NCBI GenBank assembly: GCA_017654935.2
Contig: CM065697.1
Span: 48,940,420-49,004,419 of the forward strand
DNA length: 64,000 nt
Reading direction: 5' to 3'
Origin: Phymorhynchus buccinoides
Taxonomy: Eukaryota; Mollusca; Gastropoda; Neogastropoda; Raphitomidae
The notes under the pieces were generated by a model that saw only the letters and a list, made by a program, of their open reading frames with translations, did no database searches and was not told the origin of the DNA. Position 1 is the first letter of the stretch. Each line of letters opens with the position of its first letter. Shown here one piece after another: positions 21,735 to 31,664 of this stretch. The position numbers and the translations under genes were made by a program.

Positions 21735-21912
21735 TGAGTACCGTATTTCACAGACTACAAGGCGCACCTGACTATAAGGCGCACCCCCCAAATTTTACAC
21801 AAAACTCAGATTTTGTTATTATAGTTTCTTACTGTATTATCAGTCACATTACAAGGCGCAGGGGTCTCAGTCTGGGAAAACAGTATGGCCTTACAGTCCG
21901 AAAAATACGGTA
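21735..21912. mobile_element. 'CCGTATTTTTCGGACTATAAGG' TIR element, copy 1
   Basis: It starts ACCGTATTTCACAGACTACA and ends TTACAGTCCGAAAAATACGG, mirrored ends around a 175-bp body with GGCGCACCCCCCAAATTTTA. It lies in kinesin intron 4. Confidence 0.8.
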
Positions 21913-22034
21913 ACCTTCTTTGCAGTAAGCAGCATTCACTCGTCATCAGTCAATTGCATAACTATGGTCGACAGTCAAAAGCTGTTCTGAGAAAGATAAA
22001 ATGTAAGTGACAATACACTTGCAGAGGCAAACAG

Positions 22035-22200
22035 ATACCGTATTTTTTGGACTATAAGGCGCACCTTTGTATAAGGTGCACCCCCCAAATTTCAGATTTT
22101 GTTATTATATTTTCTTACTATTTTATTAGTCACATTATAAGGCGCAGGGGTCTGAGTCTTGGGAAAAAGTATCGCCTTATAGTCTGAAAAGTACGGTATT
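22035..22200. mobile_element. 'CCGTATTTTTCGGACTATAAGG' TIR element, copy 2
   Basis: TACCGTATTTTTTGGACTAT opens and CTTATAGTCTGAAAAGTACG closes a 166-bp body closely related to copy 1, in the same orientation. Confidence 0.8.
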
Positions 22201-22348
22201 TGTTAGCACAATTATACCCCCAAAAATTTTTTTTAAACAGTAATACTTGTTAAACAGTTTCACAGAGATACAAGAAACATACAGAGAGAAAAAAGAAAGA
22301 TAAAGTCAGGCAAAACTAACAAATCCATAACAGCTATATACTCCCACC

Positions 22349-22875
22349 TGTCATGGCCTGTCTCTCAATGCCAGCTAAATTTGCCAGGTTCAGTTTTACT
22401 GCTCCCACAAGTTCTTCTCCTGATCCATCAGTGAGAGAGACAGAGACAGAGACAGAGAAGAGAAGAGAGACAGAGACCATTGTATCTGTCATGGCCTGTC
22501 TCTCACTGGCCGACCAAATTGACCAAGTTTAGTTTCAAAGCCATGATATGTTCCTAACCTTGATTCATCAGAAGAGAGCCAGAGACAAAGAGAAAGAAGA
22601 GAACAGAGACACAGAGAGACAGACGTACCTGTCTTGGCCTGTCTCTCACTGGCCGACCAAATTGACCAAGTTTAGTTTCAAAGCTGTGATATGTTCCTGA
22701 CCTTGTTTCATCAGAAGAGAGACAGAGACAAAGAGAGAGAAGAGAAAGAAGAGAAAGAAGAGAAGAAAAGTCACTAGAGAAATCCCTGTCTTGGCCTGTC
22801 TCTCACTGCCGGCCAAATCGACCAGGTTCAGTTTCCCAGCTCTGATGTGCTCCTCACCCGATTCATCAGGGGAGA
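22349..22875 (-). repeat. Echo array of kinesin exon 4 3' edge, four copies
   Basis: Copies near 22349-22438, 22488-22576, 22627-22722 and 22786-22872 repeat the exon 4 end encoding [15 protein letters not shown](A/T)(K/M)T. GA-rich spacers separate them at a period of 140-160 bp. Each keeps the GAGAGACAGGCC(A/T)(A/T)GACAGG donor edge. Divergence rises away from the real exon: the nearest copy (22786) is almost intact, the farthest (22349) most changed. Confidence 0.85.
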
Positions 22876-22884
22876 GAGAGAGAC

Positions 22885-22915
<31 letters not shown>

Positions 22916-22949
22916 CAGAGAGAGAGAGACAAAGGAAATACAGACTCAC

Positions 22950-23183
22950 CTGTCTTGGCCTGTCTCTCACTGCCGGCCAAATCGACCAGGTTCAGTTTCC
23001 CCGCCCTGATGTGCTCCTCGCCCGTTTCGTCAGGGGAGCTCATCTCCATGTAGATGGTGAAGATGGAGTGGGATCGGCTGGAGTCTGCGTTCATCAGCGT
23101 GGCCCCCACGGACCTGTTCTTCCAGCCCTTCTCCATGATCTGGTTACAGTCGACGACGTTGTGCACCGGGTGCATGGACAGAC
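22950..23183 (-). CDS. KIF17: Kinesin-2 motor KIF17/OSM-3-like, exon 4 (switch I and II)
   Basis: Acceptor TTCACAG|GTCTGT at 23183 and donor AAGACAG|GTGAGT at 22950 bound 234 bp, codons 173-249 with split Gly at both ends. Switch I (NADSSRSH, residues 203-210) and switch II (LVDLAGSE, residues 237-244) are intact. The [13 protein letters not shown] stretch before switch I is KIF17-like. The nucleotide-sensing machinery therefore looks functional. The exon is bracketed by echo arrays of both of its edges. Confidence 0.95.
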
Positions 23184-23217
23184 CTGTGAACATGTCCACG
23201 CCGGAGTTGTTAGAGCT

Positions 23218-23883
23218 TGGCCACTTACTGCCATGTAGGACCTGTTCTTCCAGCCCTTCTCCATGATCTGGTTACAGTCGACGACGTTGTGCACCGGGTG
23301 CATGGACAGACCTGTGAACATGTGCACACCAGAGTTGTTAGAGCTTGGCCACTTACTGCCATGAGGACCTGTTCTTCCAGCCCTTCTCCATGATCTGGTT
23401 ACAGTCGACGACGTTGTGCACCGGGTGCATGGACAGACCTGTGAACATGTCCACGCCGGAGTTGTTAGAGCTTGGCCACTTACTGCCATGTAGGACCTGT
23501 TCTTCCAGCCCTTCTCCATGATCTGGTTACAGTCGACGACGTTGTGCACCGGGTGCATGGACAGACCTGTGAACATGTCCACGCCGGAGTTGTTAGAGCT
23601 TGGCCACTTACTGCCATGTAGGACCTGTTCTTCCAGCCCTTCTCCATGATCTGGTTACAGTCGACGACGTTGAGCACCGGGTGCATGGACAGACCTATGA
23701 ACATGTGCACACCGGAGTTGTTAGAGCTTGGCCACTTACTGCCATGTAGGACCTGTTCTTCCAGCCCTTCTCCATGATCTGGTTACAGTCGACGACGTTG
23801 TGCACCGGGTGCATGGACAGACCTATGAACATGTGCACACCGCAGTTGTTAGAGCTTGGCCACTTACTGCCATGTAGGACCTT
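23218..23883 (-). repeat. Echo array of kinesin exon 4 5' edge, five near-identical ~126-bp copies
   Basis: Each unit, read on the minus strand, has the acceptor TTCACAG|GTCTGTCC (or TTCATAG). About 75 bp of exon 4 follow ([23 protein letters not shown]), then TCCTACATGGCAGTAAGTGG. The last contains a strong donor, GCA|GTAAGT. Units differ by only a few bases, so expansion is recent or homogenised. Each pseudo-exon would be 83 bp, not a multiple of three. Confidence 0.9.
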
Positions 23884-24480
23884 AACCCCTTCAGGACTTC
23901 ATTGCCTAAATTAGGCAAGCTTCACTACTGGCCTGGGGCTGCCTAGAAAAAATAGAACCAATAAGAAGCGCAACAAAACTCATACTGTCAATGATTCTAC
24001 AACAATGGAAAACCATGGACACAGTTTAGTCCTTTCATCACTGGTTGACATGAGCCTCACGTTTGGGCAACATCTGATTTTCTACAACAATCGGCACAGC
24101 TTAGTCTTTTGCTATTACACCGACTCATACATACCCCCACCCCCCCCATCCCCCGCCAAGCGAACAAGACACAAAGCATTAATAAAAGATTTTTTTGTTA
24201 ATTAATTTTAAAAAAAGCAAAGCATCTGCACACATACACGCGTAAACGCACGCACACACAGTTGCAATCATGAGACAAAGCGTTAATAACTTACAAATAC
24301 ACGTAAGCTATAACAACATTAGCAAAAATAGTGGGGGAATGGGAAAAAGAAACGGGAAATATTATTCAAGGGGCACAGTCTATGAGGTGAAAAATCATTG
24401 ACTTTTATTTGAATGCCGAAGTGCATGAGGATTCCAACAGGGGGAGGGCATCTCCCCTTCAGACAAATTCCAGCCCTGCC
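23884..24480. other. Kinesin intron 3; single TTAACCCCTTCAGGAC element end
   Basis: At 23883 the exon 4 echo array stops abruptly at TTAACCCCTTCAGGACTTC, which resembles one end of a TTAA-type element. No matching second end is seen. The rest is AT-rich intron with a C run at 24135-24150. Confidence 0.4.
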
Positions 24481-24484
24481 TACT

Positions 24485-25060
24485 CAACAACACACCCGAC
24501 ACGTAGACTCCGTTCTGAGGGTGTTCCTTCAGGTCCAGCTTAGCCTTGGAATCTTTCACCTGAAGGACCCTGGTCCTTTATCGTAAAGCGCTTAGAGAGT
24601 TACAATACAACAACACACCCGACACGTAGACTCCGTTCTGAGGGTGTTCCTTCAGGTCCAGCTTAGCCTTGGAATCTTTCACCTGAAGGACCCTGGTCCT
24701 TTATCGTAAAGCGCTTAGAGAGTTACAATACAACACACCCGACATGTAGACTCCGTTCTGAGGGTGTTCCTTCAGGTCCAGCTTAGCCTTGGAATCTTTC
24801 ACCTGAAGGACCCTGGTCCTTTATCGTAAAGCGCTTAGAGTTACAATACAACAACTTGCCTGATACATTCACTCACGTTTTGGGGTGTTCCTTCAAATCC
24901 AGCTTGGCTTTGGAGTCTTTCCCCACAATATTTTTTATCCTAAAGCACTTTGAGCATTACAATACAAAAGCTCACCGGACACATACACTCCCTTTTGAAG
25001 GCGTTCCTTCAGGTTCAGCTTGGTTTGGGAGTCCTTGGCAATCTTTTATCGTAAAGCGCT
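24485..25060 (-). repeat. Echo array of kinesin exon 3 3' edge, five copies
   Basis: Three near-identical 120-123 bp units (24485, 24608, 24729) and two diverged ones (near 24850 and 24970) repeat the minus-strand code for AK(L/M)DLKEHP(E/Q) and the GTGTACGTGT edge. A tail with TAAAGCGCTTAGAGAGTTAC follows each exon piece. The real exon 3 end is at 25590. Confidence 0.85.
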
Positions 25061-25300
25061 TAAACCTCTTGCATTCGCATAATATGCCACAGAAAAAAAA
25101 ATCTTCTAGAAAAAAATGTTCAGGTCTTTTCATACATTTTCGAGAAAAACTCTTTTGAAGCACACACAGCACCTACTGCATCATTGTACGTGATGTGCTG
25201 CTTCGCAGTGTGTGTAAACCAAGGCAAAACGTTGTATGTGACGGAATTGCCATCAGAGGGGAGACTAGTGAGTGGGGGCAAGATATGGCCGGTTTGGACC

Positions 25301-25500
25301 GGTGTAGCATTCTCAAATTGGATTTGTTCTCAACTCGTCTGTGCATGTGCGAAATCGATCATGACGTACCATCAAACTTTATCTTTTGTGTATTCAACAC
25401 TAAATTGACCCTAAACCTATCCCCAACCCTAATCCTATCCCTAACTCTTCGCACATGCGCAGACGAGTTGAGAACAAATCCAATTTGAGAATGCCACACC
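25301..25500. mobile_element. Foldback element with degenerate CCCTAA-like centre
   Basis: The left arm 25301-25353 (GCATTCTCAAATTGGATTTG) and right arm 25448-25500 (CAAATCCAATTTGAGAATGC) are near-perfect inverted repeats of about 53 bp. The spacer includes ACCCTAAACCTATCCCCAAC and CCTAATCCTATCCCTAAC, a telomere-like degenerate run. It lies 90 bp downstream of kinesin exon 3. Confidence 0.75.
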
Positions 25501-25589
25501 GGCTTGAAAACAAGGAGGCAACTTCCGGCTGACCGGTATTGGCCAGAACGACCGCAAGAGGGTTACAGCACCGCAATGCAGCAGCTCAC

Positions 25590-25759
25590 CAGACACGTAG
25601 ACGCCCTTCTCAGGGTGTTCCTTGAGGTCCATTTTGGCCTTGGAGTCCTTCCCCAGGAGGTCCCTGACGTCCTCGTTGTAGATCTCCAGGTAGGACGCGT
25701 GGACCAGGAACTGGCAGCCCGTGGTCACCCCCACTGTCTCAAACACGTGGTCAAACGCC
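25590..25759 (-). CDS. KIF17: Kinesin-2 motor KIF17/OSM-3-like, exon 3
   Basis: Acceptor TTTCCAG|GGCGTTT at 25759 and donor GTCTG|GTGAGC at 25590 bound 170 bp, codons 116-171 plus split Arg and Gly codons. It encodes AFDHVFETVGVTTGCQFLV, then HASYLEIYNEDVRDLLGKD and KMDLKEHPEKGVYVS. The SYLEIYNE(D/N)VRDLL motif is conserved in all kinesins, and the KEHPEKGVYV sequence is typical of kinesin-2. Echo arrays of both exon edges lie in the flanking introns. Confidence 0.95.
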
Positions 25760-25817
25760 CTGGAAACAATAAAGCAATAATGATTATAATACGGTGATGA
25801 TGATGATGATGATGATG

Positions 25818-26190
25818 ATGCAGATTTCCAGGTAAGACGTGTGGACCAGGAATGTACAGTCCGCTGTCACTCCCACTGTCTCAAAAACATGGTCAAACGC
25901 CCTGGAAACAGTCAAGCAATAACTGTTATATGGTAATGATGATGATGATGTAAATCTCCAGGCATGATGTGTGTATCAAAATTTTAGCTAGTTGTCACTT
26001 TTACTGTCTTCAAAACCTGGTAAAGCACCTGGGAACAATAAAGCAATAATGATTATAATAAAATGATGATGATGATGAGGATGAGGATGATAATGATGTA
26101 AATCTACAGGTAAGATGATTGGATCACAAACTTGCACCTGATGGTCACACTCACTCTCTCCACAATTTGGTCAAATGGTCTCAAGAAAAC
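25818..26190 (-). repeat. Echo array of kinesin exon 3 5' edge, three copies
   Basis: Copies near 25822-25918, 25957-26050 and 26098-26190 repeat the acceptor region and exon start for FDHVFETVGV, ending in CACACGTCTTACCTGGAAAT. ATG/GAT triplet runs separate them. A shorter scrap (ACTGTCTCAAACATGTGCTC) is at 26339. Divergence increases with distance from exon 3. Confidence 0.8.
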
Positions 26191-26497
26191 GAAACATTTA
26201 CCACACATACAAGTCAAGCTTTGTTCTTTACAAAACTACGCAATAGTGCATAGTTCAACTATCCTAGAAATGTGCTCAAACACGCCCCCAAAAATCCAAA
26301 CCAACCAGTAAAATAATTAAAGATGTAATGGTTACTTGCACTGTCTCAAACATGTGCTCTAACTCCCTTTAAAAAACACATACACAGATACTTGCTAACA
26401 CAAACACATGGACCCCACGTGCACTCATTCACACTTACTCGCATGCGCACATTCAATTGCATGTAAGCATGTGCTCACGCACAGACACTTCTACAGT

Positions 26498-26802
26498 AAA
26501 CCCGAGTTCGAATCTGGGTACAGGGGATTTTTCCTCTCACTCTGCACTAGGTCTACGGTCTGAACTTGGAGTCTTTCGGATGAGACGATAAACTGAGCTC
26601 CTGCATGCCCATGCACTTAGCACACGCTAAACCCAGTGGCAACGAAAAAGTTGTCATTTGGTCGAAATTTACCCCCCCTTCCTTCCTCATCAGTCGCACA
26701 AAAGTCGCATGCAAACAAAAATGGGTGGCGCGCATTTGGTTGCGATGTGCTCTCCAAGTGGGAGCAACCCGAATTACACAGAGACACCTGTGACTATAAA
26801 GT
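26498..26802 (+). mobile_element. tRNA-derived SINE, copy 2
   Basis: B-box-like GAGTTCGAATCTGGGT at 26501, then CGGATGAGACGATAAACTGA, ATGCACTTAGCACACGCTAA and GTGCTCTCCAAGTGGGAGCA. Same orientation and body as copy 1 at 20626. It lies in kinesin intron 2. Confidence 0.75.
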
Positions 26803-26821
26803 ACCAAATACCAAATACACA

Positions 26822-26976
26822 CTCACCTAGGAATAATCCCTCTCTGTGTGGGTGGGTCAGGGATGCCTTGCATGGATAAGGATTTCCCACAGACACACAC
26901 TCACACACACACAAACACACCTAGGAATAATCTCTCTCTGTGTGGGTGGGTCAGGGATGCCTTGCATGGAGGACTT

Positions 26977-27015
<39 letters not shown>

Positions 27016-27350
27016 ACTCACATTTGAATAATCCCTCTCTGTGTGGGTGGGTCAGTGATGCCCTGCATGGAGGACTGCACACACACATACACACTCACAC
27101 ACACATACACACTCGCACACACATTTGAATAATCCCTCTCTGTGTGTGTTTGTGTCTGTCAGTGATGCCCTGCATGGAGGACTGCACACACATACATACA
27201 CACACACTCACCTAGGAATAATCCCTCTCTGTGTGGCTGGGTCAGGGATGCCCTGCATGGAGGACTTCACACACATACATACACACACACTCACCTAGGA
27301 ATAATCCCTCTCTGTGTGGCTGGGTCAGGGATGCCTTGCATGGAGGACTT
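26822..27350 (-). repeat. Echo array of kinesin exon 2 3' edge, six copies, with CA spacers
   Basis: Copies begin near 26826, 26920, 27026, 27127, 27211 and 27295. Each carries CTAGGAATAATCCCTCTCTG or TTTGAATAATCCCTCTCTG plus GGTCAG(G/T)GATGCC(T/C)TGCATG, the last 55 bp of exon 2. Four of the six keep CACCTAGG, equivalent to the donor CCTAG|GTG. CA-rich tracts join the units. The real exon is 27378-27493. Confidence 0.9.
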
Positions 27351-27377
27351 CACACACATACATACACACACACTCAC

Positions 27378-27493
27378 CTAGGAATAATCCCTCTCTGTGT
27401 GGCTGGGTCAGGGATGCCTTGCATGGAGAAGGACTTTCCACAGCCTGTCTGTCCGTAGGCAAAGATGGTGCCATTGTAACCCTCCGTCACACC
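27378..27493 (-). CDS. KIF17: Kinesin-2 motor KIF17/OSM-3-like, exon 2 (P-loop)
   Basis: Acceptor TGTTCAG|GGTGTG at 27493 and donor CCTAG|GTGAGTG at 27378 bound 116 bp, codons 77-114 plus two bases of Arg115. The ATP-binding P-loop GQTGCGKS is at residues 90-97, preceded by [13 protein letters not shown] and followed by [13 protein letters not shown]. Lys96 and Ser97, which bind the phosphates and magnesium, are present. A Cys sits at P-loop position 5, where the mammalian KIF17 that I recall has Ser. Confidence 0.95.
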
Positions 27494-27540
27494 CTGAACA
27501 GAACAAAATGACATGCTTTTAAGATATTGCATTACCATAA

Positions 27541-27716
<176 letters not shown>

Positions 27717-27799
27717 GCATCATACACAAATGCAGACATAAACAATCATGTATACTTTAAGAAAAAAAAGACACATTTTTAAGACTTTATATTACTATA

Positions 27800-27905
27800 A
27801 ACACACACACAAACACACACACACACACACAGTGACACACACACACACACACACAGTGACACACACACACACACACATACACAGACAGTGACACACACAC
27901 ACACA

Positions 27906-27936
<31 letters not shown>
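27800..27936. repeat. (CA)n with regular GTGA interruptions
   Basis: CA tracts of about 20 bp are separated by AGTGACAC at intervals of roughly 25-45 bp. Confidence 0.95.
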
Positions 27937-27937
<1 letters not shown>

Positions 27938-28069
27938 TGTATCGTACACAGGTGGAATCCACAGGGGAAAAGGAGGAGAGGCCAGCCAAGGAACACATGG
28001 TGACGCGACCTGGAGGTTGACGACAGGACGATGGGCCTCACCTGGGGACAACTGGAGAGAATTGCCCAG

Positions 28070-28245
28070 GACCGTGTTTTTCGGACTATAAGCAGCACCT
28101 GATTATAAGGCGCACCCCCCAAATTTTACACAAAATTCAGATTCTGTTATTATAGTTTCTTACTATTTTATTTGTCATGTTATAAGGCGCAGGGGTCTGA
28201 GTCTGGGAAAAAAGTATCGCCTTATAGTCCGTAAACTACGGTAAT
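28070..28245. mobile_element. 'CCGTATTTTTCGGACTATAAGG' TIR element, copy 3
   Basis: It begins CCGTGTTTTTCGGACTATAA and ends CTTATAGTCCGTAAACTACG. The body is very close to the copies at 21735 and 22035. It lies in kinesin intron 1. Confidence 0.8.
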
Positions 28246-28504
28246 AGTAATATACTGGTAGTCAGTGCAAACATTAGGCATGAAGGAAGAGGAGATGAAC
28301 TGGGATGCTGTATATGTATCTCTCTCTCTCTCTCTGTGGTGAACAAGACATCAGCCTGTAGGGGTGGAGATCCAACAATGATGCTGGAGATGGATTGGCC
28401 ACACTCTCCGCAATAATATCAACTGTTTTGCTACCTTTGTGTTCAGCTCTGTATGTGTAATGGTATGCCTTGCCATGTTTGTGTTCTGTCTTAGTATATA
28501 TACA

Positions 28505-28857
28505 TGGGTGCAACTCCCCAAAACACTGAAAGGCAGGAGTCCAGGGACCCATGGCCCCCGGCAGGGTACAGGGGCAGAGCCCCGTCGGACGATTCAGGGG
28601 GGCAACTTGATATAACGAGACAGACAGACAGTTAAAATGATAGACAGAGACAGTCCGAGTCTGATAAGCCAAGTAAAATTATTACATTGCCTTTGTAAAC
28701 TTCCAACATAGAACAACTAGACTAATTTCAAAACTCCCCAAATCGCTTGTGGTCATTGTTGTTTTTTGATGAATTAAAAAAACACCTGTAGTTCAGTTTC
28801 TGGAAAAATAAAAAATACTGAAATCAGTGTAAAAGTGAAAGAGTAGCACCCATGGGG
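28505..28857. mobile_element. ~350 bp element with ATGGGTGCAACT ends
   Basis: Left ATGGGTGCAACTCCCC and right GAGTAGCACCCAT are inverted repeats, with ATATAT-like flanks on both sides. The interior has GGACCCATGGCCCCCGGCAG and no coding frame. I infer a nonautonomous DNA transposon. Confidence 0.5.
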
Positions 28858-28936
28858 ATATATATCAAGGACAGATTGGAAGAATAGGCGCTGCCTAAAA
28901 TCTATATCCTTGGGAAATAAAGTTTAAGTTTTCAAG

Positions 28937-28979
<43 letters not shown>

Positions 28980-29139
28980 GTTCAGCTCTGTATGTGTAAT
29001 AGTATACCTTGCCATATTTGTGTTTTGTGTTAGTATATATATGTATCAAGGACAGATTGGAAGAATAGACGTTGCCTAAAATAAGGTTAAAGTTTTCAAG
29101 TTTATCTCTCTCTCTCTTCCCGGTCCCTGAAAGCCTCAC

Positions 29140-29367
29140 CTCCACCAGGGGATAAGCAATGTCGTTGTAGATGGCCTCGGTGGTGGAGTCGGTGAAGTAG
29201 GCGCCGTCAAAGGTGAACAATTTGGGCGGGGCCTTGGCATCGTCGGGGTTCACAATGCTGCACCCCCCCTTCTTGCCGTCCATGCTCACCACGCACTTAC
29301 AGTTCATAGACTTCTCCCGTGAGTTCATCGGGCGACAGCGCACGATTACTTTGACTGCCTCCGCCAT
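29140..29367 (-). CDS. KIF17: Kinesin-2 motor KIF17/OSM-3-like, exon 1 (start of gene)
   Basis: KIF17/OSM-3 is a plus-end-directed kinesin-2 that moves cargo along ciliary and dendritic microtubules. The ATG at 29367 opens MAEAVKVIVRCRPMNSRE, the canonical first strand of the motor, and the exon ends FTDSTTEAIYNDIAYPLVE at donor GGAG|GTGAGG (29140). The 228 bp are exactly 76 codons. Eight exons (29140-29367, 27378-27493, 25590-25759, 22950-23183, 18502-18641, 17670-17922, 15195-15295, 14065-14224) join in frame to 467 codons with no stop. The C-terminal third of the protein is not found. Promoter and 5' UTR are not defined because partial copies of this exon fill the next 800 bp upstream. Confidence 0.95.
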
Positions 29368-29429
29368 CTCTGCTGTCTATGTCTCTAGATGGCTGAAAAC
29401 ACCAAAAAACGCAAGGACTTGTTAAGGAA

Positions 29430-30165
29430 TTATTCCATGCTCACCAAGCAACTTCCAGTTCAGCGATTTCTCCCGCGAGTTCATTGGGCGACAGCGTACG
29501 ATTAATTTGACTGCCTCCGCCATCTTATGTCTCTAGATGGCTGAAAACACCAAAAAACGCAAGGAGTTGTTAAGGAATTATTTCATGTTCAGCAAGCAAC
29601 TTATAGTCCAGCTAGTTCTCCTGAGAATTCATTGGACGACAGCGCACAATTACTTTTGCAGCTTCTGCCATCTTGAGTTGCTAATCTGTCTACAAATCTG
29701 TAAAAACAGAGAGGTAAAAAATTGGTTAGGAATTAATATTAAAAATTATCCATGCTCACCACGCACTAAATACACTTCAGGTCCTCACACAAGTTCATCG
29801 GACAACGCGCACGATTACTTTGACTGCTCTCGCCATCTCGGCTGTCTATATCTTTAGATATCTGCAAAAACAAAAAAACAATGAGAAATTGGTTAGGAAA
29901 TAGTCCATGCTCATCACACACTTACGTATAATTAGATCCTTTTTGAACAAGTTCATCGGATGACAGTGCACAAATACCTTCACTGCATCCATCATCTTGG
30001 ATTATCTACAGAATTAGCTAAAAAACAGGAAAATATTCCCAATTATTTGCTGTCTATGCTGATCAGACTGTTATACTTAAGGTCCTTCTCGCGCGAGTCC
30101 ATCGCATGATAGCGCACAATCGATCACTTTTACTGCTTCTGCCAACTTGGCTATTTTAACTAACA
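29430..30165 (-). repeat. Echo array of kinesin exon 1 5' edge, five copies with start-codon region
   Basis: Copies of about 150 bp near 29437, 29585, 29751, 29906 and 30055 repeat the start-codon region and the code for AEAVKVIVRCRPMNSRE, with the upstream sequence ATCTAGAGACATA or a decayed form. The nearest copy keeps ATGGCGGAGGCAGTCAAA and a 29-codon frame. More distant copies lose the frame. All lie upstream of the real start in the gene's direction. Confidence 0.9.
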
Positions 30166-30838
30166 TTGTTTTGTGTTGGTGTGTGCACATTAACAAACAG
30201 ATGCACACTGCTTAAAAAATAAAAATCAACCAAGCAATACACAAACTTGCAGTAATAATTCAAGGTTTCCTATAGCTACCAATGCTGCTTGTACACACCG
30301 CATATATAGTCCTCTCTTCACTGTGGCAACCCAGTCGATAGTTTCTATCTTGCCGATAGGACATGGTTCAACTTTTGCTTTCCGTCCTAGTGAGTCCCTG
30401 TGTTGCCAGAGCAAAAGAGATAAATTGTGCAATGCGTACGCCAGCCTAAAGTGAACCAAACCTGACAACAGTGAGGCAGAAACAAAGGCCAAAAAACCCT
30501 TATGTTGGTTTCCGGTTTCCCTACCTACCCTAGTTTTGGGCTACACTTGTTTCTGATGAATGGGAAAAAAAGAAAAAGAAAGCGAGCAAACAGAAACATA
30601 AAACATCATAAGTGGAAAAGTATACTGTTTTGTTTTATTAAAATATATCAATATATTCACACACATGGATGATGGACCGAACACAAGATAACAAAAAAAA
30701 AGAGAAAAAAAAAGCCTAGTACCTACCTACCCTATTTTTTCAAACTGATGAAACCCCAAACAGACCAAAAAAAATTTGAGGGGGCCTAAACCAATGTCCT
30801 GGCTCTTCAGCGAAAAGCAACACAACACGCAACAACAA
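30166..30838. other. Region upstream of the kinesin gene, no gene supported
   Basis: This is the likely 5' flank of the kinesin gene. A minus frame at 30226-30492 (88 codons) has no recognised domain. No clear TATA or CpG-rich core was found. The A-rich stretch at 30570-30780 resembles a retroposon tail. Confidence 0.35.
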
Positions 30839-30839
30839 C

Positions 30840-31049
30840 CAGGGCTCCCAATTGTCCCGCAAAACAAGGGGTCCCAGGGACTCCTTCACTTACAGCATAA
30901 GGAGTCCTAGAGGAGGAATAGAGGGTTCCAATGGCAGTGCGAATGCTTTTTCTAGTGCATCTCTGGGACCCCCTGCACATTCTTTTAGAGGGTCTTTTAG
31001 AATCTTGGTACTTCAAAGACCCCCAAATGGGGGTCCCTGGGAGCCCTGA
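30840..31049. mobile_element. MITE with CAGGGCTCCCA inverted ends, copy 2
   Basis: Ends CAGGGCTCCCA at 30840 and TGGGAGCCCTG at 31049 enclose CCCGCAAAACAAGGGGTCCC and CACATTCTTTTAGAGGGTC. It is the same family as 18029 and 41751. ACAAC occurs on both sides as a possible short target duplication. Confidence 0.8.
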
Positions 31050-31488
31050 CAACACACAGTATTTATACAGCGCTGAATCTTGATAGAAATCAAATCAAAG
31101 CGCACACATACGTCAGCATTCATAACGCATTCAAACAAAAACGCAATACAAAGCAAACACACACGGGATGACATAAATGGAATACAGCAGAAACAGACCT
31201 TAAGGCAAGAGAGGGAAGAGAAAGAGAGCGCACCTCTAGGCGAAATGATCCACTATTTCTCACCGATTCCACCCAGCTCTGCCGACCCACTCTAAGCCCC
31301 CAGCCTATCCTAACCCCTAACACCCCCACCCTATCCTAAGCTCTCACCCACCCCCACCCTGTCCTCACCCCTCACCCCACCACCCACCCCTTCCTCCAAC
31401 CCCCAGCACCTATGCCATACTCTGTAATCATGGACACATGTTCATCAGTGTTATAACAACCCCCTAACTACAAGCCTCTACTGTACTA
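31050..31488. other. Intergenic; C-rich CCCTAAC-like stretch 31295-31400
   Basis: The run includes CCTATCCTAACCCCTAACAC and CCACCCTATCCTAAGC. It is only loosely telomere-like, and no gene is seen. Confidence 0.4.
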
Positions 31489-31664
31489 CAGTGGAACCTC
31501 CCTTATAAGACCTTCAAAAATCAGCCAAAATTAGGTCTTATAAGGGAGGGGTCTTATAAGGGAGGTAATATTAATACTTACAAAGAAGGGCAATGTCTCA
31601 GAGAAGTAGGTATTATATGGGAGGGAGTCTTATAATGGGAGGTCTTCTAAGGGAGGTTCCACTG
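31489..31664. mobile_element. pogo/Tigger-like MITE with TA target duplication, copy 1
   Basis: Ends CAGTGGAACCTCCCTTATAA and TAAGGGAGGTTCCACTG are inverted repeats with TA next to the element on the right and CTA on the left. CAGTGGAACCTC ends are typical of pogo-type Tc1/mariner elements. It is 176 bp and largely palindromic. Confidence 0.8.

Noticed and set aside
23094..23582. 162-codon minus-strand frame
   Set aside because: It reads across the exon 4 echo array in and out of phase with the real exon; it is a by-product of near-identical units.
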